Source: Udeniomyces pyricola
Lineage: Eukaryota; Basidiomycota; Tremellomycetes; Cystofilobasidiales; Mrakiaceae
DNA length: 64,000 bases
Reading direction: 5' to 3'
Assembly (NCBI GenBank): GCA_039545295.1
Contig: BCIK01000017.1
Location: 372,001 to 436,000, forward strand
The position numbers were made by a program, and so were the translations under genes. Positions 12,010 through 23,869 of this stretch are shown here, in pieces; positions within the stretch are counted from its first letter, which is position 1, and the number at the start of each line of letters is the position of its first letter. Below the pieces are notes generated by a model. The model searched no databases. It was not told the DNA's origin and saw only the letters and a program-made list of their open reading frames with translations.

Positions 12010-15000
12010 ATGGAACCGCCGTTCACTGGCATCGTCGAGACGACGTTCGACGCCCTCATCCTTTTTGAAAATTCCCGCCGCGGTCACATTCCACGCATCA
12101 CCCGTCGACTGGCAGAGAAGGAGCGAGGGATGATTCGTAGCGGTGCCGTCTTTGTGAGTTCTGCGGGGCAAGGGAGGACGGACGGTACAGACGACAGATT
12201 GTCGAGTTTCCCTTGCGTTTGGCCGACGGTCGTGCTGATGGCCTCCGTCGTTACTGCCTGTGTCGTCAGATCTTTGACGAGGGCGAGTCTGGCATCAAGC
12301 GATGGACAGATGGGCTGATCTGGTCACCTTCTCGGAGTAAGTGCCGATTCTTGTACCCTCGTATTGATAAAGACACCCCAGCCGAGCGATCGTCATCGAG
12401 GAACCTCCCCTCTCCCTCCCTCGTCGGTCAGCCGCGCGAACGTTCGAACCGGTCTGATGATTTCGCCCGCTCGCTTGTCGTCGTATCGCTTACTCTGGCC
12501 CTCTTCATGTTCAGTTTTGAGCAATTTTCTCGTCAGTCTTTTCCTCGTTGTGTCTCCTTCTGTCTTCCCCCTTCGGTCCCCCTGCTGCCCTTACCGACCT
12601 GGCTTGGTGCGGTTTCCCCGCCCTCCCCACGGCGCTCCTCCCCGCGCTTGTTCCCCGCAAAGCCGACGGTAGCCTTTCAACATCTCATGTCCATCTCCGC
12701 CGCCATTTTTCCTTTTGTTCTCGGTGTGCGTTGTATCGCTCGGCACCAACGGGATCCATGCTAACTTGACTTGCGATCGTCATGAACATCCTTGTTCGTC
12801 TGATAGGTCTATCGGGAGACGTCCAAGAGAGGTGACAAGAGTGTCATTCCTCAATCGGCCGCGACTATCTCCTCGATTCAAAACATGGTGCGTCATGCCT
12901 CTCGAATCTCTCACTCTCCATGCTGCTTTCTATGCCCTTGTGCTCTTTTGTGGATCTTTATCCAACCCACGACCTTTGTGCTACAAGCTCTAAAGCCGTC
13001 ATCGCCAAGCCGCTTATAGTAGATTCGCCTCAACATTCAATTCGCCGATGTCCGATGACGTCTCGTCTTTCCCCATTTGTCACGATTGTCACGTTTGTAT
13101 TGACTCGTTGTCCAATGTTCTCATCGCGCTTAATCTTCATTTCACCGTCGACTCGCCTTCGTCGCGATTTGTCTAGATCGACGAGCTCGAACCTGGTGTG
13201 GCAGATGGAGACTCAGTCGCAATCCAAAACCTACGAGATCGCGGCAGGGAGCGCCAACGTCAACTGGTTGGATCCCTCACGACCTCGTACGACTTTAAAC
13301 CTGGAGGACTTGTCAAGAAGGTAAGCTATATGCGCGTCTTTTCAAGCACTTGTCAATTCCACGTTTGTTCCCCACACGTCACATCCCCTCTTTGATGTTC
13401 AGCCAAATTGTCCAGACAGCCGAGCTTGTTTTGCAAGGTTTAGATTCGATCGGCTGATCCGGCTCACTGGAATCGTTCCCCGCTTTATACCGTGTCCTGC
13501 CCTGAATGCTTTTCCTTTGATCTCTCGCTCAACCAGACCATCTCCGTTTCAGTCAACGGAGTCGCCCAACACCTCATATCTTACTACTCTGTCGAAGACG
13601 CCATTTCTGGCAGACTCAGGGCACCTTCGACCATTCCAGAGCTGGTGGCATTTGCCATTAGCCCCGATTATGTGCGTATCGTCGCCTCATGCCAAAGCCC
13701 ATACCATAGGCTAAACTTTCTCCGACTTGAGCGATCACGTTTTCTAACGCGTCAAAGTACTGATGCCTCACTGCTTATACCCTTATTGACTCGTGCCCAC
13801 AACGTCCATCCCCTGGCCAACCCATTGCTCAGCTCGATCCAAAACATTTTCGGTTTCCTCCCCAGACTGAGCTTGGGCCGGATGGCATCCTCCGGTATCG
13901 GTGAGAGTTGGACCGCTTGTGATCGCTGTCTAGCCCTTTGCACCATGGACAAGCTAACGGAAGACTCGATTCGTCGCTTGAACAATCCTTTCTTCCAGCT
14001 CCGAACCCGACGAGTCCCTATCTCCTTCCAATATGTTCCAGACATCAAAGGCACTCCCCGCCATACCCTCAGCAGCATCAATCAACGATCAAGCCGCGTC
14101 GCACATAGATGGAAACGTCAATGCATCAAACGCGGCAGGTTCCTCTCGTAGCAACAAGAAGGCAGGTTCGACAAATCACGCGAGTGAGTCTTCCGGAAAC
14201 AACTCGTCGACATCGCGCTCACCAGCCCAGCAGGATTGGCCATCACTCCCCTACCCAGCCTCCTATCAACCTTATCATTCCTCGAGCTACCATGCACCAT
14301 CGACGTTTGACAGTTCCCCCTATCCTCAGAACCGACCACACTTACCCACCTATCACTCGACCGGCCAAATGATGTCTGAGCAATTGCCAACGAACTCTCA
14401 GGGACCCCGCTCCTATCCTCTTCCGATCACTACCGACGTTCCCTCAGGAAGTTCTGGACCGATACCCATCGTTCATTCTCGCAATTCGCTTTCAGGCGCC
14501 CGTCCATCCCCTCACTCACGCCATAACCGCAATCCACAACAGCCCTCACCGTCGGGCAGCCACATCTCGCTCATCTCTTCCTCTAACGGGTCGTTTCCTC
14601 GCAGCTCTCGCATGTTTCACCCGTACGCCAGCACGTCTGCGGCTGCAGAGATGGGCGAATTTAGCGGAGGTAGCTCGTCGTCGAATGGAGAGGAGCGAAA
14701 CCGTTATTCGCATCGATCTCGCCAGTTTAGTTCACCCGCCCCGTTCCCATCGTCGTCTGTCCCCGCCGCTGATTGGGGCTATGTCCCACCTCCTCTGGCA
14801 ATGCAGCCGCATGGAGAACTCGGTCCAGGGATGACTGCTTCATTCTCCTCTGATTCTTATACTCAGCCTGGATCCTCATTCGAGCCTTACTCGTCTCGTA
14901 TGACTGCCGACCATCACCTCTCGCATTCGCATTCATCCCGTGGAGAAGGAGGCACCGACTCCTCGACCAATGGGAGATCTCTTTCAACGGATTCCCTTGG

Positions 15001-15940
15001 CCCACCCACTCCGTATGCCGAGTCATCCAGTTCCCTTCTCACTCACCCCAACTATCAGTCAACGCGCGAGACATATCTGCAGCCCCTCCCCTCGCCAATG
15101 CGACATAGCCACCCGATGGACTCGCAACCGTCGTACGAGGCTCCTCGACAGCGGTTCATCTCCTCGCCTTTCCCCCTGGGCCACATGTCTCTCGAGCCAA
15201 CGCTGCCCACAGCCCCCGCCTCACCTAACCAGCATGTTCAATCCTCCCATCTACCCCCACCCCAGAACCAGACATCGTACATTGCTTATGATGAACATCG
15301 CCACCATTCTCCCTCTCGGGCTGCGCCCCAAGTCCCACCCTCCTACTACCCGTCCTACGATTACCTCCCACCCCCTCCACCACTGCCGTTGATTGATGTC
15401 TCGAACCCGACTAAAGCACATGAGGCCTCTCAACAGCCTCATCAGGAATATCATCATCAACAACCTTCAACCTACCAACCTCATCAATCCCCATTCTCTC
15501 AACCCTCGCAGCTCCCTTACTCATCGTATCCACAGCACGACCATCACCAGCATCAAGGGTCAGGAACACCGTTTTGTGTATCAGATTTGCCCCCTTTCCA
15601 GCATTCGTCCTCGTCGACCAACAACCATGTTCCCTCAATTGAGCCTCTGCAGTTCTCGTTTCAGCAAGGCCAAACCCAGCACGACCCGATATCAGGTACA
15701 AGCCACGGTGGCGATGAGTCAAGAGGCTCAGACGGAGGGCAAGGGCGACATGGCGATGGTTCTGAGATGAGCGGCGACAGCCGAGGAAACGGAAGGATCA
15801 ACGTTGGTTCCCACAACCGGTCGCCTACGACTACGACTCAGACGGACTGGAGCTCCGGAACGACAACCACGACGCTATCGGTGCTGAAACAGGAGCCTTT
15901 GGACGACGAGCATGTTACACCGTCCTATGGTTGGGGTTGA
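12010..15940 (+). CDS. Gti1/Pac2 family (WOPR-domain) transcription regulator, 865 residues
   Basis: WOPR proteins (Wor1, Ryp1, Sge1, Gti1, Pac2) are fungal DNA-binding master regulators of morphology, mating and virulence-type switches. Exons are 12010-12153, 12270-12336, 12515-12531 (17 nt), 12807-12887, 13177-13320, 13537-13671, 13833-13900 and 13999-15940. WOPRa is nearly canonical: MEPPFTGIVETTFDALILFE (1-20), IRSGAVFIFDEGESGIKRW, TDGLIWSPSRILSNFLVYRE. WOPRb follows with YDFKPGGLVKKTISVSV, HLISYYSVEDAISGRLRAPS and ISPDYLDPKHFRFPPQTELG. The remaining 630 residues are disordered, rich in Ser, Pro, Gln and His, as is usual for the family. The C-terminus contains LKQEPLDDE, a good sumoylation consensus (psi-K-x-E). 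It has the longest upstream intergenic region in the window. The family call is secure; the biological role in this species is unknown. Confidence 0.93.
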
Positions 15941-17193
15941 AAGCTGATGGTCAGGGCTGATCGGCGAAAGGAATTGGGCCGTCTCCGCTTCACACCCTAT
16001 CCCTTCCCCCGTCGACCTCTTCAACGGGCAATCTCATTCCAATTTCGGCGTCCGTTCCTACCCTTCCCACGAGTGTTCCTTTCTCTTTTTGTTGTTCTTT
16101 TAAATGCAAATCTCTTCAACGCTTTACGAACTCCCCCTCCCCATCATCAGCTTTCCCTTGCGGTCCGCTCTGATCAGGACGTCCGATCCATAAACCATTC
16201 TTTCATTCGTTTGTTCTCTTCCCCACCACAACGATACTCGGATGCCGCTTCTTGTTTACTTTTCTTGTCTTTTCTTCCTTCTCATTTTACTTCTCTTCAT
16301 GACGTTCAATCGTCATCATCATCATTCTTTTTTTTTTCCTGTCTTGTTTTGCTTACGGTCCTTTCTGGTCCAGGCCTCTTTCACCATTCACGAACCAACC
16401 GAAAGTGGCTCTCCTTCCAATTTTCCTTTTTTCCTTTTTTTCTTTTTTTACCACAATAATGCCTCATCAGCTCGCTCGCTCGCCTGGAGTCCTCACACAA
16501 AACCTACTAAACCATTTCCATCATCTTCCTCCCCCCCTCCTTTGCCTCTCAATCACCACCTCCACCGCACCCCCTCCCCCCCCCCCCTTGGACTACTTAC
16601 TGCTGCTAGCTGCTACTACCATGTTTTTTTACTGTTGTACTGGCACCCCATTCTCTGTTCTTTTGCTTCCCGACCGAACGAAAAAAAACGAGTTCATCCC
16701 AAAATGGATCCGATAATGATACCTAACCTATAAGAAAAAAATAATAAATAAAAAAACCTACACTACTAATACATAGTACGTTGATCAATCAATCCATCCT
16801 AAGTATCGGCATGATCGAGTAAACTGCCCTTTTTTCTTTTCGTTTGCTTGTCGTTCGTTCCGTTTTGGAAAATTCCGCGAGTCGTCCGTCTTGGATTGAT
16901 CGGTGTTTGGGATGAGATGTATCATTGTATACGTCCATGCCGATGGGGAGTGATCAATTGACAATGCAACTTGAACCACAATTCAAACTGCAAACGACAA
17001 AACAAGCCCAAGTGTCGTTGCATACAGCAGGCGCTTAGACGGGCGCGTCCTGCACGTTTTATCTTGCACATGTACTGATGTGTAGGTTTCTTCTTCTTTT
17101 TCTTCCATTTTGAGTGAGAAAGAAACAATGTCATTATTATTGATTTTGGATATCTTTTTTTTATCTTTTCTTTTTGATTTTGAGTTTTTGGCT
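15941..17193. other. Convergent 3' regions of the WOPR gene and HSP60
   Basis: The first 800 bases are strongly pyrimidine-rich with T and C runs, consistent with a long 3' untranslated region of the WOPR transcript. The open frames in them are low-complexity and are not judged coding. AT-rich words (AATAATAAATAAAAAAA near 16740) may mark polyadenylation. Confidence 0.5.
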
Positions 17194-19429
17194 TTAGAAA
17201 CCACCCATGCCTCCACCCATACCTCCCATACCTCCTCCTCCGCCCATACCGGCAATGGGCGCCTTCTCCTCCGGAGCATCAACGATGCAGCACTCAGACG
17301 TCGTAAGGAGCGAAGCGACACTGGAAAGACGAAAAAAATCAAATAACCATAAACAACAAGCGTCAGAACACACACAAAAAAAGGGTGTCTCAAACACAAC
17401 CCCTCTCACCCCGAGAAAGAGGAGAAAATGCAGAGAAGAAAGCCTAAGAAAAGAAGCGGAAACAAAAGGGAAGATCTGTTTCGAATCTTGTGTTTTGGAT
17501 ACTGACCCACTAGCATCGACCAAAGCGGTCCTGACGACCTTGAGCGGGTCCAAGATACCGGCGGCGATCATGTTGACGTACTGGCCCTGGGAGGCGTCGT
17601 AACCCATGTTGAAGTCCTTGCCGTGCTTCTCGAGGAGGTGACCGACGACGACGGATCCTTCCTCACCGGCGTTGTCGACAATCTGCTTGCAAGGGCGGAC
17701 GATGGCTTTGCGGATCATGGAGATCTGAGGGAGAGAGAAATAAAAATAAAAATAAAAGTGTCAGGGGACGAAACGGGGCCATAACGTTTTGGGCCTGCTG
17801 TTGTGTAGCTACGGCGACAGTAGGCGCCAATCCGGAAGAGAACGTTGGGGTCGAGAACTTACACCGAGGCTCTGGTCGAAGTTGTCGAACTGAACGTCGT
17901 TAAGGGCAAGCGAGGCCTTGAGGAGAGCGGTTCCTATTTGATGGAAAAAAAGAAAAGAAAAGAAAAACAGAGAGCATACGCAACGAGAGAGAGGAAAATG
18001 TAAGCATTCAGATCCAAGTCATCGAGATCACCCACTAGTTGCCCTCGAACATGCAAGGGGAAACCCAGACAATTCTGGGGATGCTTTGATCGACTCACCA
18101 CCTCCGGGCAGGATGCCCTCCTCAACGGCAGCTCGGGTCGCGTTGAGCGCATCATCGTATCGGTCCTTCTTCTCTCCAACCTCAACCTCAGACGCGCCTC
18201 CGACTCGAATGACGGCAACACCTCCCGAGAGCTTAGCGAGACGCTCCTGGAGCTTGCTCCTGTCGTAATCCGAGGTCGTCGGGTCCTGGATGACACCTCG
18301 AAGCTGCTCGCATCGAGCCTCGAGGTTGGACTTATCACCAGCACCGTTGAGGAAGAGGGTGTCGTCCTTGGTAACGGTGATGGATCCGGCCGAACCGAGG
18401 TGCTCAGGCTGAGCCTTCTCAAGCTTGACGTCGAGCTCATCGTTGAAAACCGTACCGCCAGTGAGGATGGCGAGGTCGCCAAGAATGGACTTTCGGTTGT
18501 CGCCGAAGCCAGGAGCCTTGACGGCGGCAACGAGGAGTTGACCTCGGAGCTTGTTAAGAACGCACGCGGCGAGGGCCTCCTGGTCGAGATCCTCAGCAAT
18601 GATGAGAAGGGGTCGTCGGGCCTGGGCGGCGTACTCGAGCGAAGGGAGCAGGTCCTGGAGGAGCGAAATCTTCTTCTCGGAGAGGAGAATCAAGGGCTTC
18701 TCAAACTCGACCTTTTGGGACTTGACGTCGGTGATGAAGTAAGGGGAGATGTAACCTCGGTCGAATCGCATACCCTCGGAAATCTCGACCTAGAAGCACG
18801 CAAGCAGTATGAAACACGGAACTAATGCGTCAGCCGAGAGCATACAGAGCGTTTTTGGGTACGGTCGCGTTGTAGATAAAGTTCAATCAAGTACGTACGA
18901 CATCCTCGATGGCCTTGCCCTCCTTGACGGTGATGACACCCTCTCGGCCGACCTTCTCCATAGCGTTAGCAATGAGCTCTCCAATGTGCTTGTCACCGTT
19001 GGCCGAGATGGTGGCGACCTAATTCGAAGACATCACACAAGTCGATTCGTCAGTCTCATTGTTCAGAGCTAACCACCAAGTAAGCCAAGTAGCAAGTCAA
19101 GGCCCGAGAATCAAAGGCTTACCTGGGCGATTTCTTGGCTGGTGGTGATGACCTTCTTGTTGGCAGCAAGGACTTCGAGAACCTTCTCGACGGCTCGCTG
19201 GGATCCTCGTCGAAGATCCATGGGGTTGCAACCTGAGCGTTCGACAGCACAGTCGGAGAGTGGAGAGATGCCGATAGCGTCAGCAACGGCTCGGGTGAGG
19301 TCGGATCTAGCAAAGCAACGGCCGAAAGCAGACGAGTTCAAGGAACGGACCAGCAGCAACAGTCTTGACACCCTCGGCGTAGATGGCTCGGGCAAGAACA
19401 GTAGCAGTGGTGGTTCCATCTCCAGCAAC

Positions 19430-19462
<33 letters not shown>

Positions 19463-20260
19463 TCTATGGTAGACATCAAGAGAGAAAGGAAGAAAACGTC
19501 AGCGACATGTGGTAGAGCTGCTAGCTTGCACCGAACGCGTCCGAAAACGGTCAGCTTACCGAGCACCGAGGTTCTCAAACTTGTCCTGGAGAACGATCGC
19601 CTTGGCAACAGTAACACCGTCTGTTGGAATGGTTGAGCGATTGGAGCGTATAGCAAAGAAAATGATGAACCGACGGCAGAGGAAGAGAAGATCGAGTCGG
19701 TCAGCAAGGTCCGGTTTCCGTCGAAGAGGAGTAGGAAAGGGCGGGGCGGAGCGTGAGAGTAAGAGACGGAATAAGCATACCCTTGGTGATCTTGGGTCCA
19801 CCGTAAGGCTGCTCGATGATGACGTTTCGGCCTGTACGGAGAAGGAAAGAGTGGGCGGGGGAGGGGAGGCAGAGACAAGAAAGGGCGGAGAAGGGTGGGC
19901 GGAGACCGGATGAGAGAGAAGGCCGAAAGAACGGAAAGCAGCGCCAAAAAGTCCCAGTCAGCCATCGGATCGAACGAAACCACCCCTGTCCGATGAACGC
20001 GAGTGCGATGGTTTCTCGTTGGACAAGCGGAAGGATGGTCCCTCATCAAACCGTCGATTAGCGAAACGAATTACGAAAGAGAAGGACAAACCCTTGGGAC
20101 CGAGGGTGACCGAGACGGCGTTGGCAAGGATGTCGACACCCTTGAGCATGGCGGCTCGACCCTCGTTGGAGAACTTGATCTCCTTGTGGGAGGCGTAGGC
20201 CCTAGTGAGGCGGGGCTTGGCCGAGGAGGCGACTCGGTTGAGGGCGGAGAGACGGTTCAT
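17194..20260 (-). CDS. HSP60: Mitochondrial chaperonin Hsp60, 576 residues
   Basis: Hsp60 is the group I chaperonin of the matrix; it folds imported proteins in an ATP-driven double ring capped by Hsp10. Ten exons: 20260-20092, 19831-19781, 19620-19560, 19463-19351, 19232-19123, 19018-18899, 18789-18099, 17933-17863, 17724-17507 and 17320-17194. The presequence is [20 protein letters not shown], with likely cleavage just after RAY (about residue 22). Chaperonin hallmarks include [29 protein letters not shown], the nucleotide site [14 protein letters not shown] (about 106-119), [21 protein letters not shown] and [16 protein letters not shown]. The C-terminus is the flexible Gly-Gly-Met tail ([18 protein letters not shown]). 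Intron 4 uses GTCCGT. It is divergent from HSP10 across 259 bp. Identity is essentially certain. Confidence 0.98.
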
Positions 20261-20519
20261 GGTGTTGGGGGATAGATGAGGAAGGATGACTGGTGGTGGA
20301 AGGGTAGGGTGTGAGGGCGATTGGTGAGCGCATACATGCATACATTCGGAAAGTGGGATGGCATGGCTTCGATTTCCATCCGATCGAACTTCGTTGGAAT
20401 GTCGCGTTGCAGTCGGCGGCGTCCGTTCTTGATCACTGCTGCTATAACCCAGTACCAGCTATATACGCACTCTACACATACCCACACCCACACCCACACC
20501 CATCCACACTCGCTTCATC
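20261..20519. promoter_or_regulatory. Shared divergent promoter of HSP60 and HSP10
   Basis: Only 259 bp separate the two start codons, so both chaperonin subunits must be driven from here. Half-sites of heat-shock type (TTC/GAA pentamer cores) cluster at 20345-20351, 20368-20376 and 20386-20399, but their spacing is not the canonical 5-bp phase. A CACACCCACACCCACACCC stretch lies just before the HSP10 start. Co-regulation is inferred from geometry. Confidence 0.75.
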
Positions 20520-21364
20520 ATGGTCAGTCCGCTATCGCCACTCGTTGCATCCCCCTCAACTCATCCAACCAACCCCGCAGTTGTGACTGACCCTGTTCAT
20601 ATTCCCCCTTCATTCCTCCAACTCCCCCCCCCCCTCTCCCCCTTGCCAGTCGGCCACCTTCAAGTCCATCAAGTCTCTCGTCCCCCTCCTCGACCGAGTC
20701 CTCGTTCAGCGATTCAAGCCCCAGACTGTACGACGCTCCATACTTTCTCCTCCTCACAACCCAACCCAAAAGTCCGCATTCTAAACATACCTTGCCTCTT
20801 CTCTCATCACCAACGCATCTCCCCCTGCCTCCTTGGGATCCCGCGTCCAGCAAACCGCCTCGGGCCTCTTCATCCCGGCTTCTGCGACCACCAACCCTCT
20901 CCCTGAGGCTACTGTCATCGCCGTCGGACCCGGTGCTCCCAACGAGCAGGGTGTCATCACTCCCATGACCGTTCAGACCGGTGACCGAGTCCTTCTCCCT
21001 GGGTGGGGTGGTAGCCCCATCAAGCTCGGAGACGAGGTAAGCAACGCTTTCTCTCTCTCCTTTCCTCTCTCCCTCTTTCTTTCTTTCTCTCGCCCATCAG
21101 CTTCGTCACTTGCTCTTTGCCACGTGATCAGCAAGCCAGCAAATTGCAAGAACCAAAATTACAGTCCTGATGTATATCAACATGCCGATCGCCTCCCTTT
21201 TTCTTTTGTCGTTTGAATCAACAGGAGTACTACCTCTTCCGAGACTCGGAGATCCTTGCCAAGGTCCGTTTCTTTCCCTTGCGGTTCAATCCTCTCTTTC
21301 TTTTCCATCATCGCTCGTTTCTCTGACGTCCTGAATCTTCTTTCACCTGTAGATCAACGAGTAA
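20520..21364 (+). CDS. HSP10: Mitochondrial co-chaperonin Hsp10, 105 residues
   Basis: Hsp10 is the GroES-type lid of the Hsp60 chamber. Exons are 20520-20522 (the ATG alone), 20650-20727, 20851-21036, 21225-21263 and 21353-21364. The product MSATFKSIKSLVPLLDRVLV... contains the GroES signature start LLDRVLVQRFKPQT, the mobile loop QTASGLFIPASA (about residues 28-39), VIAVGPGAPNEQG, GDRVLLPGWGGSPIKL and the end EYYLFRDSEILAKINE. The length equals that of fungal Hsp10. The first intron starts right after the ATG (GTCAGT) and the fourth donor is GTCCGT. The last coding exon has only 12 nt. The gene is head to head with HSP60. Confidence 0.96.
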
Positions 21365-22083
21365 AGCCACAATTAACCAAATCAATCCATAAAATAAACT
21401 AAAATAAAAACAAAAAAACTCATTTCCATACACAAAACCACATACCAAAAACCTCGCCTTTCTAATATTGCATGGCTTTTCTTTCTTTTCTCTTGAACTG
21501 AACCCCTACCGCTGCGGTTTTACGCCGCGTTGTTCGTCAATCCCGGTCGAGCAACGAACGCAATCGTCCTATCCATCTTGGGTAGGTCAAACATGGACCA
21601 CGAGGGTAGATGAAGGAATCATGGGTGGGGGGAGGCAAGAACTGACGTCTGTTTAGTAAAAGAGAAATGTCATGCATATATCTGTCATGTATATCCACGT
21701 CTTCGTGGTGATCACGAAACTGGATCAACACCACTCAACTGCTCATCTCCACAGATAACCACCATGAGACGGTAAAGACTGTCCTCGGCTGTCCATGGTG
21801 ATCCGCGACGCGATGTACGCGTGAGACAGGTCATGCATCATGTTCCCGCCCCCCNCCCCCCCCCCCCAAAATTCGCGTCGATCCACTAGCTCGAGGCACG
21901 ACAAGATTTTTGACACCTTGGACATGATGTTCGTCATGAGATGAAGCTTTCCCATTTCGCTCAGCTAGACCGCAAAAGGAAGATTGACCGATACTCGCAG
22001 GTTTTCATCTTCGATCGTGCTGATGATTTTGATGCGGGAAATGGGTGGACCGTATAGTCATGGATCGAAATTCGAAAAGAAGA
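21365..22083. other. Intergenic between HSP10 and segment B
   Basis: This is the HSP10 3' region (AAATAAACTAAAATAAAAAC near 21390) followed by sequence with no supported exon. A C homopolymer with one N lies at 21849-21867. Confidence 0.6.
21849..21867. other. Poly-C run with ambiguous base
   Basis: A 19-base C run is interrupted by an N at 21855; its length is uncertain. Confidence 0.85.
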
Positions 22084-22700
22084 TCGAACGAGCGAGATCC
22101 AAAGGTACGAGGATCTCTTTTTGGGAATAAAAATGATTAAGGGTAAGGACGAAACTAGGTGGGCAAGGAGGTGTTAGCTAGGAGGATGATCGGAGTATGA
22201 AGTAGATAGGGTAGACGAAAGGAGGAAGGGTGTTGAGGGAAGAAAAGAGAAGGGAATCGGTATGGTAGGAGGGGTATCAGATGAAGAAGAGAATGAAAAG
22301 GAAAAGGAAAAGCAAAAGGAGAGAAGGTTCAAGTGAAAGAAGAAGGAGAAGAGAAACTAAGAGTAAGGTAAACTAGACATGACAGAAGAGTAGAAACTGG
22401 ATAGATAGAGGAAGAAAAGGAATAATAGAGAAAAGAAAGAGAAAAAAAAAACAAGAAAAGAAAGGTACCGACAACAAGACTAACAACGATAGCAATAGCA
22501 ACAACCACAACCACAACAACAAGAGGAGAGGAGAGGACAGGACTTCGATGAGGGTGAAGTAAAGGAAAGTCGAGAGAAGAAAAGAGGCCAGCTCTTGACA
22601 TCGTACTCGATGACTCTCCTTATCCTCATGCCAGATACGAGCGTAAGGGGCAGAGCGCAGAAAGCAGAAAGCAGAGGACACACGACAGACCTGAGCCTGT

Positions 22701-23852
22701 CTAGTAGGTCAAGCGGAGAGACGACCAGCCCTCATCCTCATCCTCATCCTCATCCTCATCCTCCTCGACGAGAGCACTCAAGAAGTCGTCAAACGCCCCG
22801 CCCACGGGCTCATCGTCGTCGTCGTCGTCGTCGTCGTCGTCGGCCGAGCGGGACACGCCCGCCATCGCACGTCGCATCAGCTCTCGCCTCCTGAGCCATG
22901 CGCTGTACTCCAGCCGGACGGCGCGCTCCTTGGCATCGATCTCGGCTTCGCGGTCGAGGTCGAGGTTGTGAGTTTGGCTGTTGTGGGTGTGAGTGTTGTG
23001 GGTGTGGATGTTGTGGGTGTGGATGTTGTGGGTGTGGGTGTGAGTGTGGGTGTTGTGGGTGTGAGTGTTGTGGTCTTCGACCGCGTCCTCGTCCTCGTCG
23101 TCGTCATCGTCGTTGTCGTCGTCGTCATCGTCATCGCCGTAGGAGTAGGAGTAGTCAAAGATGGCCGACAGGTTGTATTCGGCCGAAGAGTACACCGACT
23201 TGGAGTTGGAGTTGGAGCTGGCAGGGCTGAGGTCGACGACCGAGAGAGACGAGGTAGAGCTTAAGACAGAGCCGGAGGATCGGACCGAGTCGGAGGAGAG
23301 CGCAGAGGAGAGGGCGGATGAGGAAGCAGAGGAAAGGACAGACGACGGGACAGATGACGACGAGGAGGCAAGGTAAGGGCTGGCGTGGTGGTTATGGTTG
23401 TGGTTGTTGTTGTTGTTGGTCTGGATGCCGTGATCGATGCTCTGTGTAGGAAGAGGGATGCAAAGTGACAAGAAAAGGGGCAAGAAGAGCGTCAGTGGGG
23501 TTGACATGTGTGAGGTGTGAGGTGTGAGGTGTGAGGTGTGAGATGTCACGGCCATGCGACGTGGGCAGGGACAACGCGACGGACGCAGCATCAAAGTCGA
23601 GCGTACCTCGTCGAGTCGGTCCTGACCAACGGCCTTCGCCTTCGCCTTTGCATTGATCTTGGTCTTCTTCGACTTGGTCTCAGTCTTCTTCGGCTTGGTC
23701 TTCTTGGGATTGGAGGCAGAGGGAAAGGCAGAAATCGAGGCCGAGGCCGAGGCCGAGGGAGAGGAAGAAGAGGCCTTTTTGAAGATGGACTTCTTGGAGA
23801 AAGAAGTGGCGCGGAAGGCGGCGGCGATATCGGAGAACAAAGTAAAGCGCAT
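22701..23852 (-). CDS. Acidic, low-complexity protein of unknown function, 328 residues (383 if the intron is retained)
   Basis: I do not recognise a family. Exons 23852-23607 and 23441-22701 give 328 residues. The 165-nt intron (GTACGC...ACAG) is a multiple of three and has no stop, so an unspliced 383-residue form is also possible. The N-terminus MRFTLFSDIAAAFRATSFSK is amphipathic and basic, followed by Ser/Ala repeats and a Lys-rich block (KKTKPKKTETKSKKTK) that may be a nuclear signal. Exon 2 carries an Asn-His run, Ser-rich repeats, Asp/Glu runs and a Thr-His-Asn repeat. The C-terminal block is shared with segment A: DREAEIDAKERAVRLEY, a basic helix (LRRRELMRRAM), then acidic runs and GWSSLRLTY. 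The conserved end against variable repeats suggests the C-terminal 90 residues are the functional part. Expression is unproven. Confidence 0.6.
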   Translation of the reverse strand: MRFTLFSDIAAAFRATSFSKKSIFKKASSSSPSASASASISAFPSASNPKKTKPKKTETKSKKTKINAKAKAKAVGQDRLDEVRSTLMLRPSRCPCPRRMAVTSHTSHLTPHTSHMSTPLTLFLPLFLSLCIPLPTQSIDHGIQTNNNNNHNHNHHASPYLASSSSSVPSSVLSSASSSALSSALSSDSVRSSGSVLSSTSSLSVVDLSPASSNSNSKSVYSSAEYNLSAIFDYSYSYGDDDDDDDNDDDDDEDEDAVEDHNTHTHNTHTHTHTHNIHTHNIHTHNTHTHNSQTHNLDLDREAEIDAKERAVRLEYSAWLRRRELMRRAMAGVSRSADDDDDDDDDDEPVGGAFDDFLSALVEEDEDEDEDEDEGWSSLRLTY

Positions 23853-23869
23853 GTTGATGTTGATCTTGG

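Noticed and set aside
22960..23070. The GTGGGTGTG repeats in the acidic gene as a CRISPR-like array
   Set aside because: They are simple coding repeats (Thr-His-Asn) without unique spacers, and the genome is eukaryotic.
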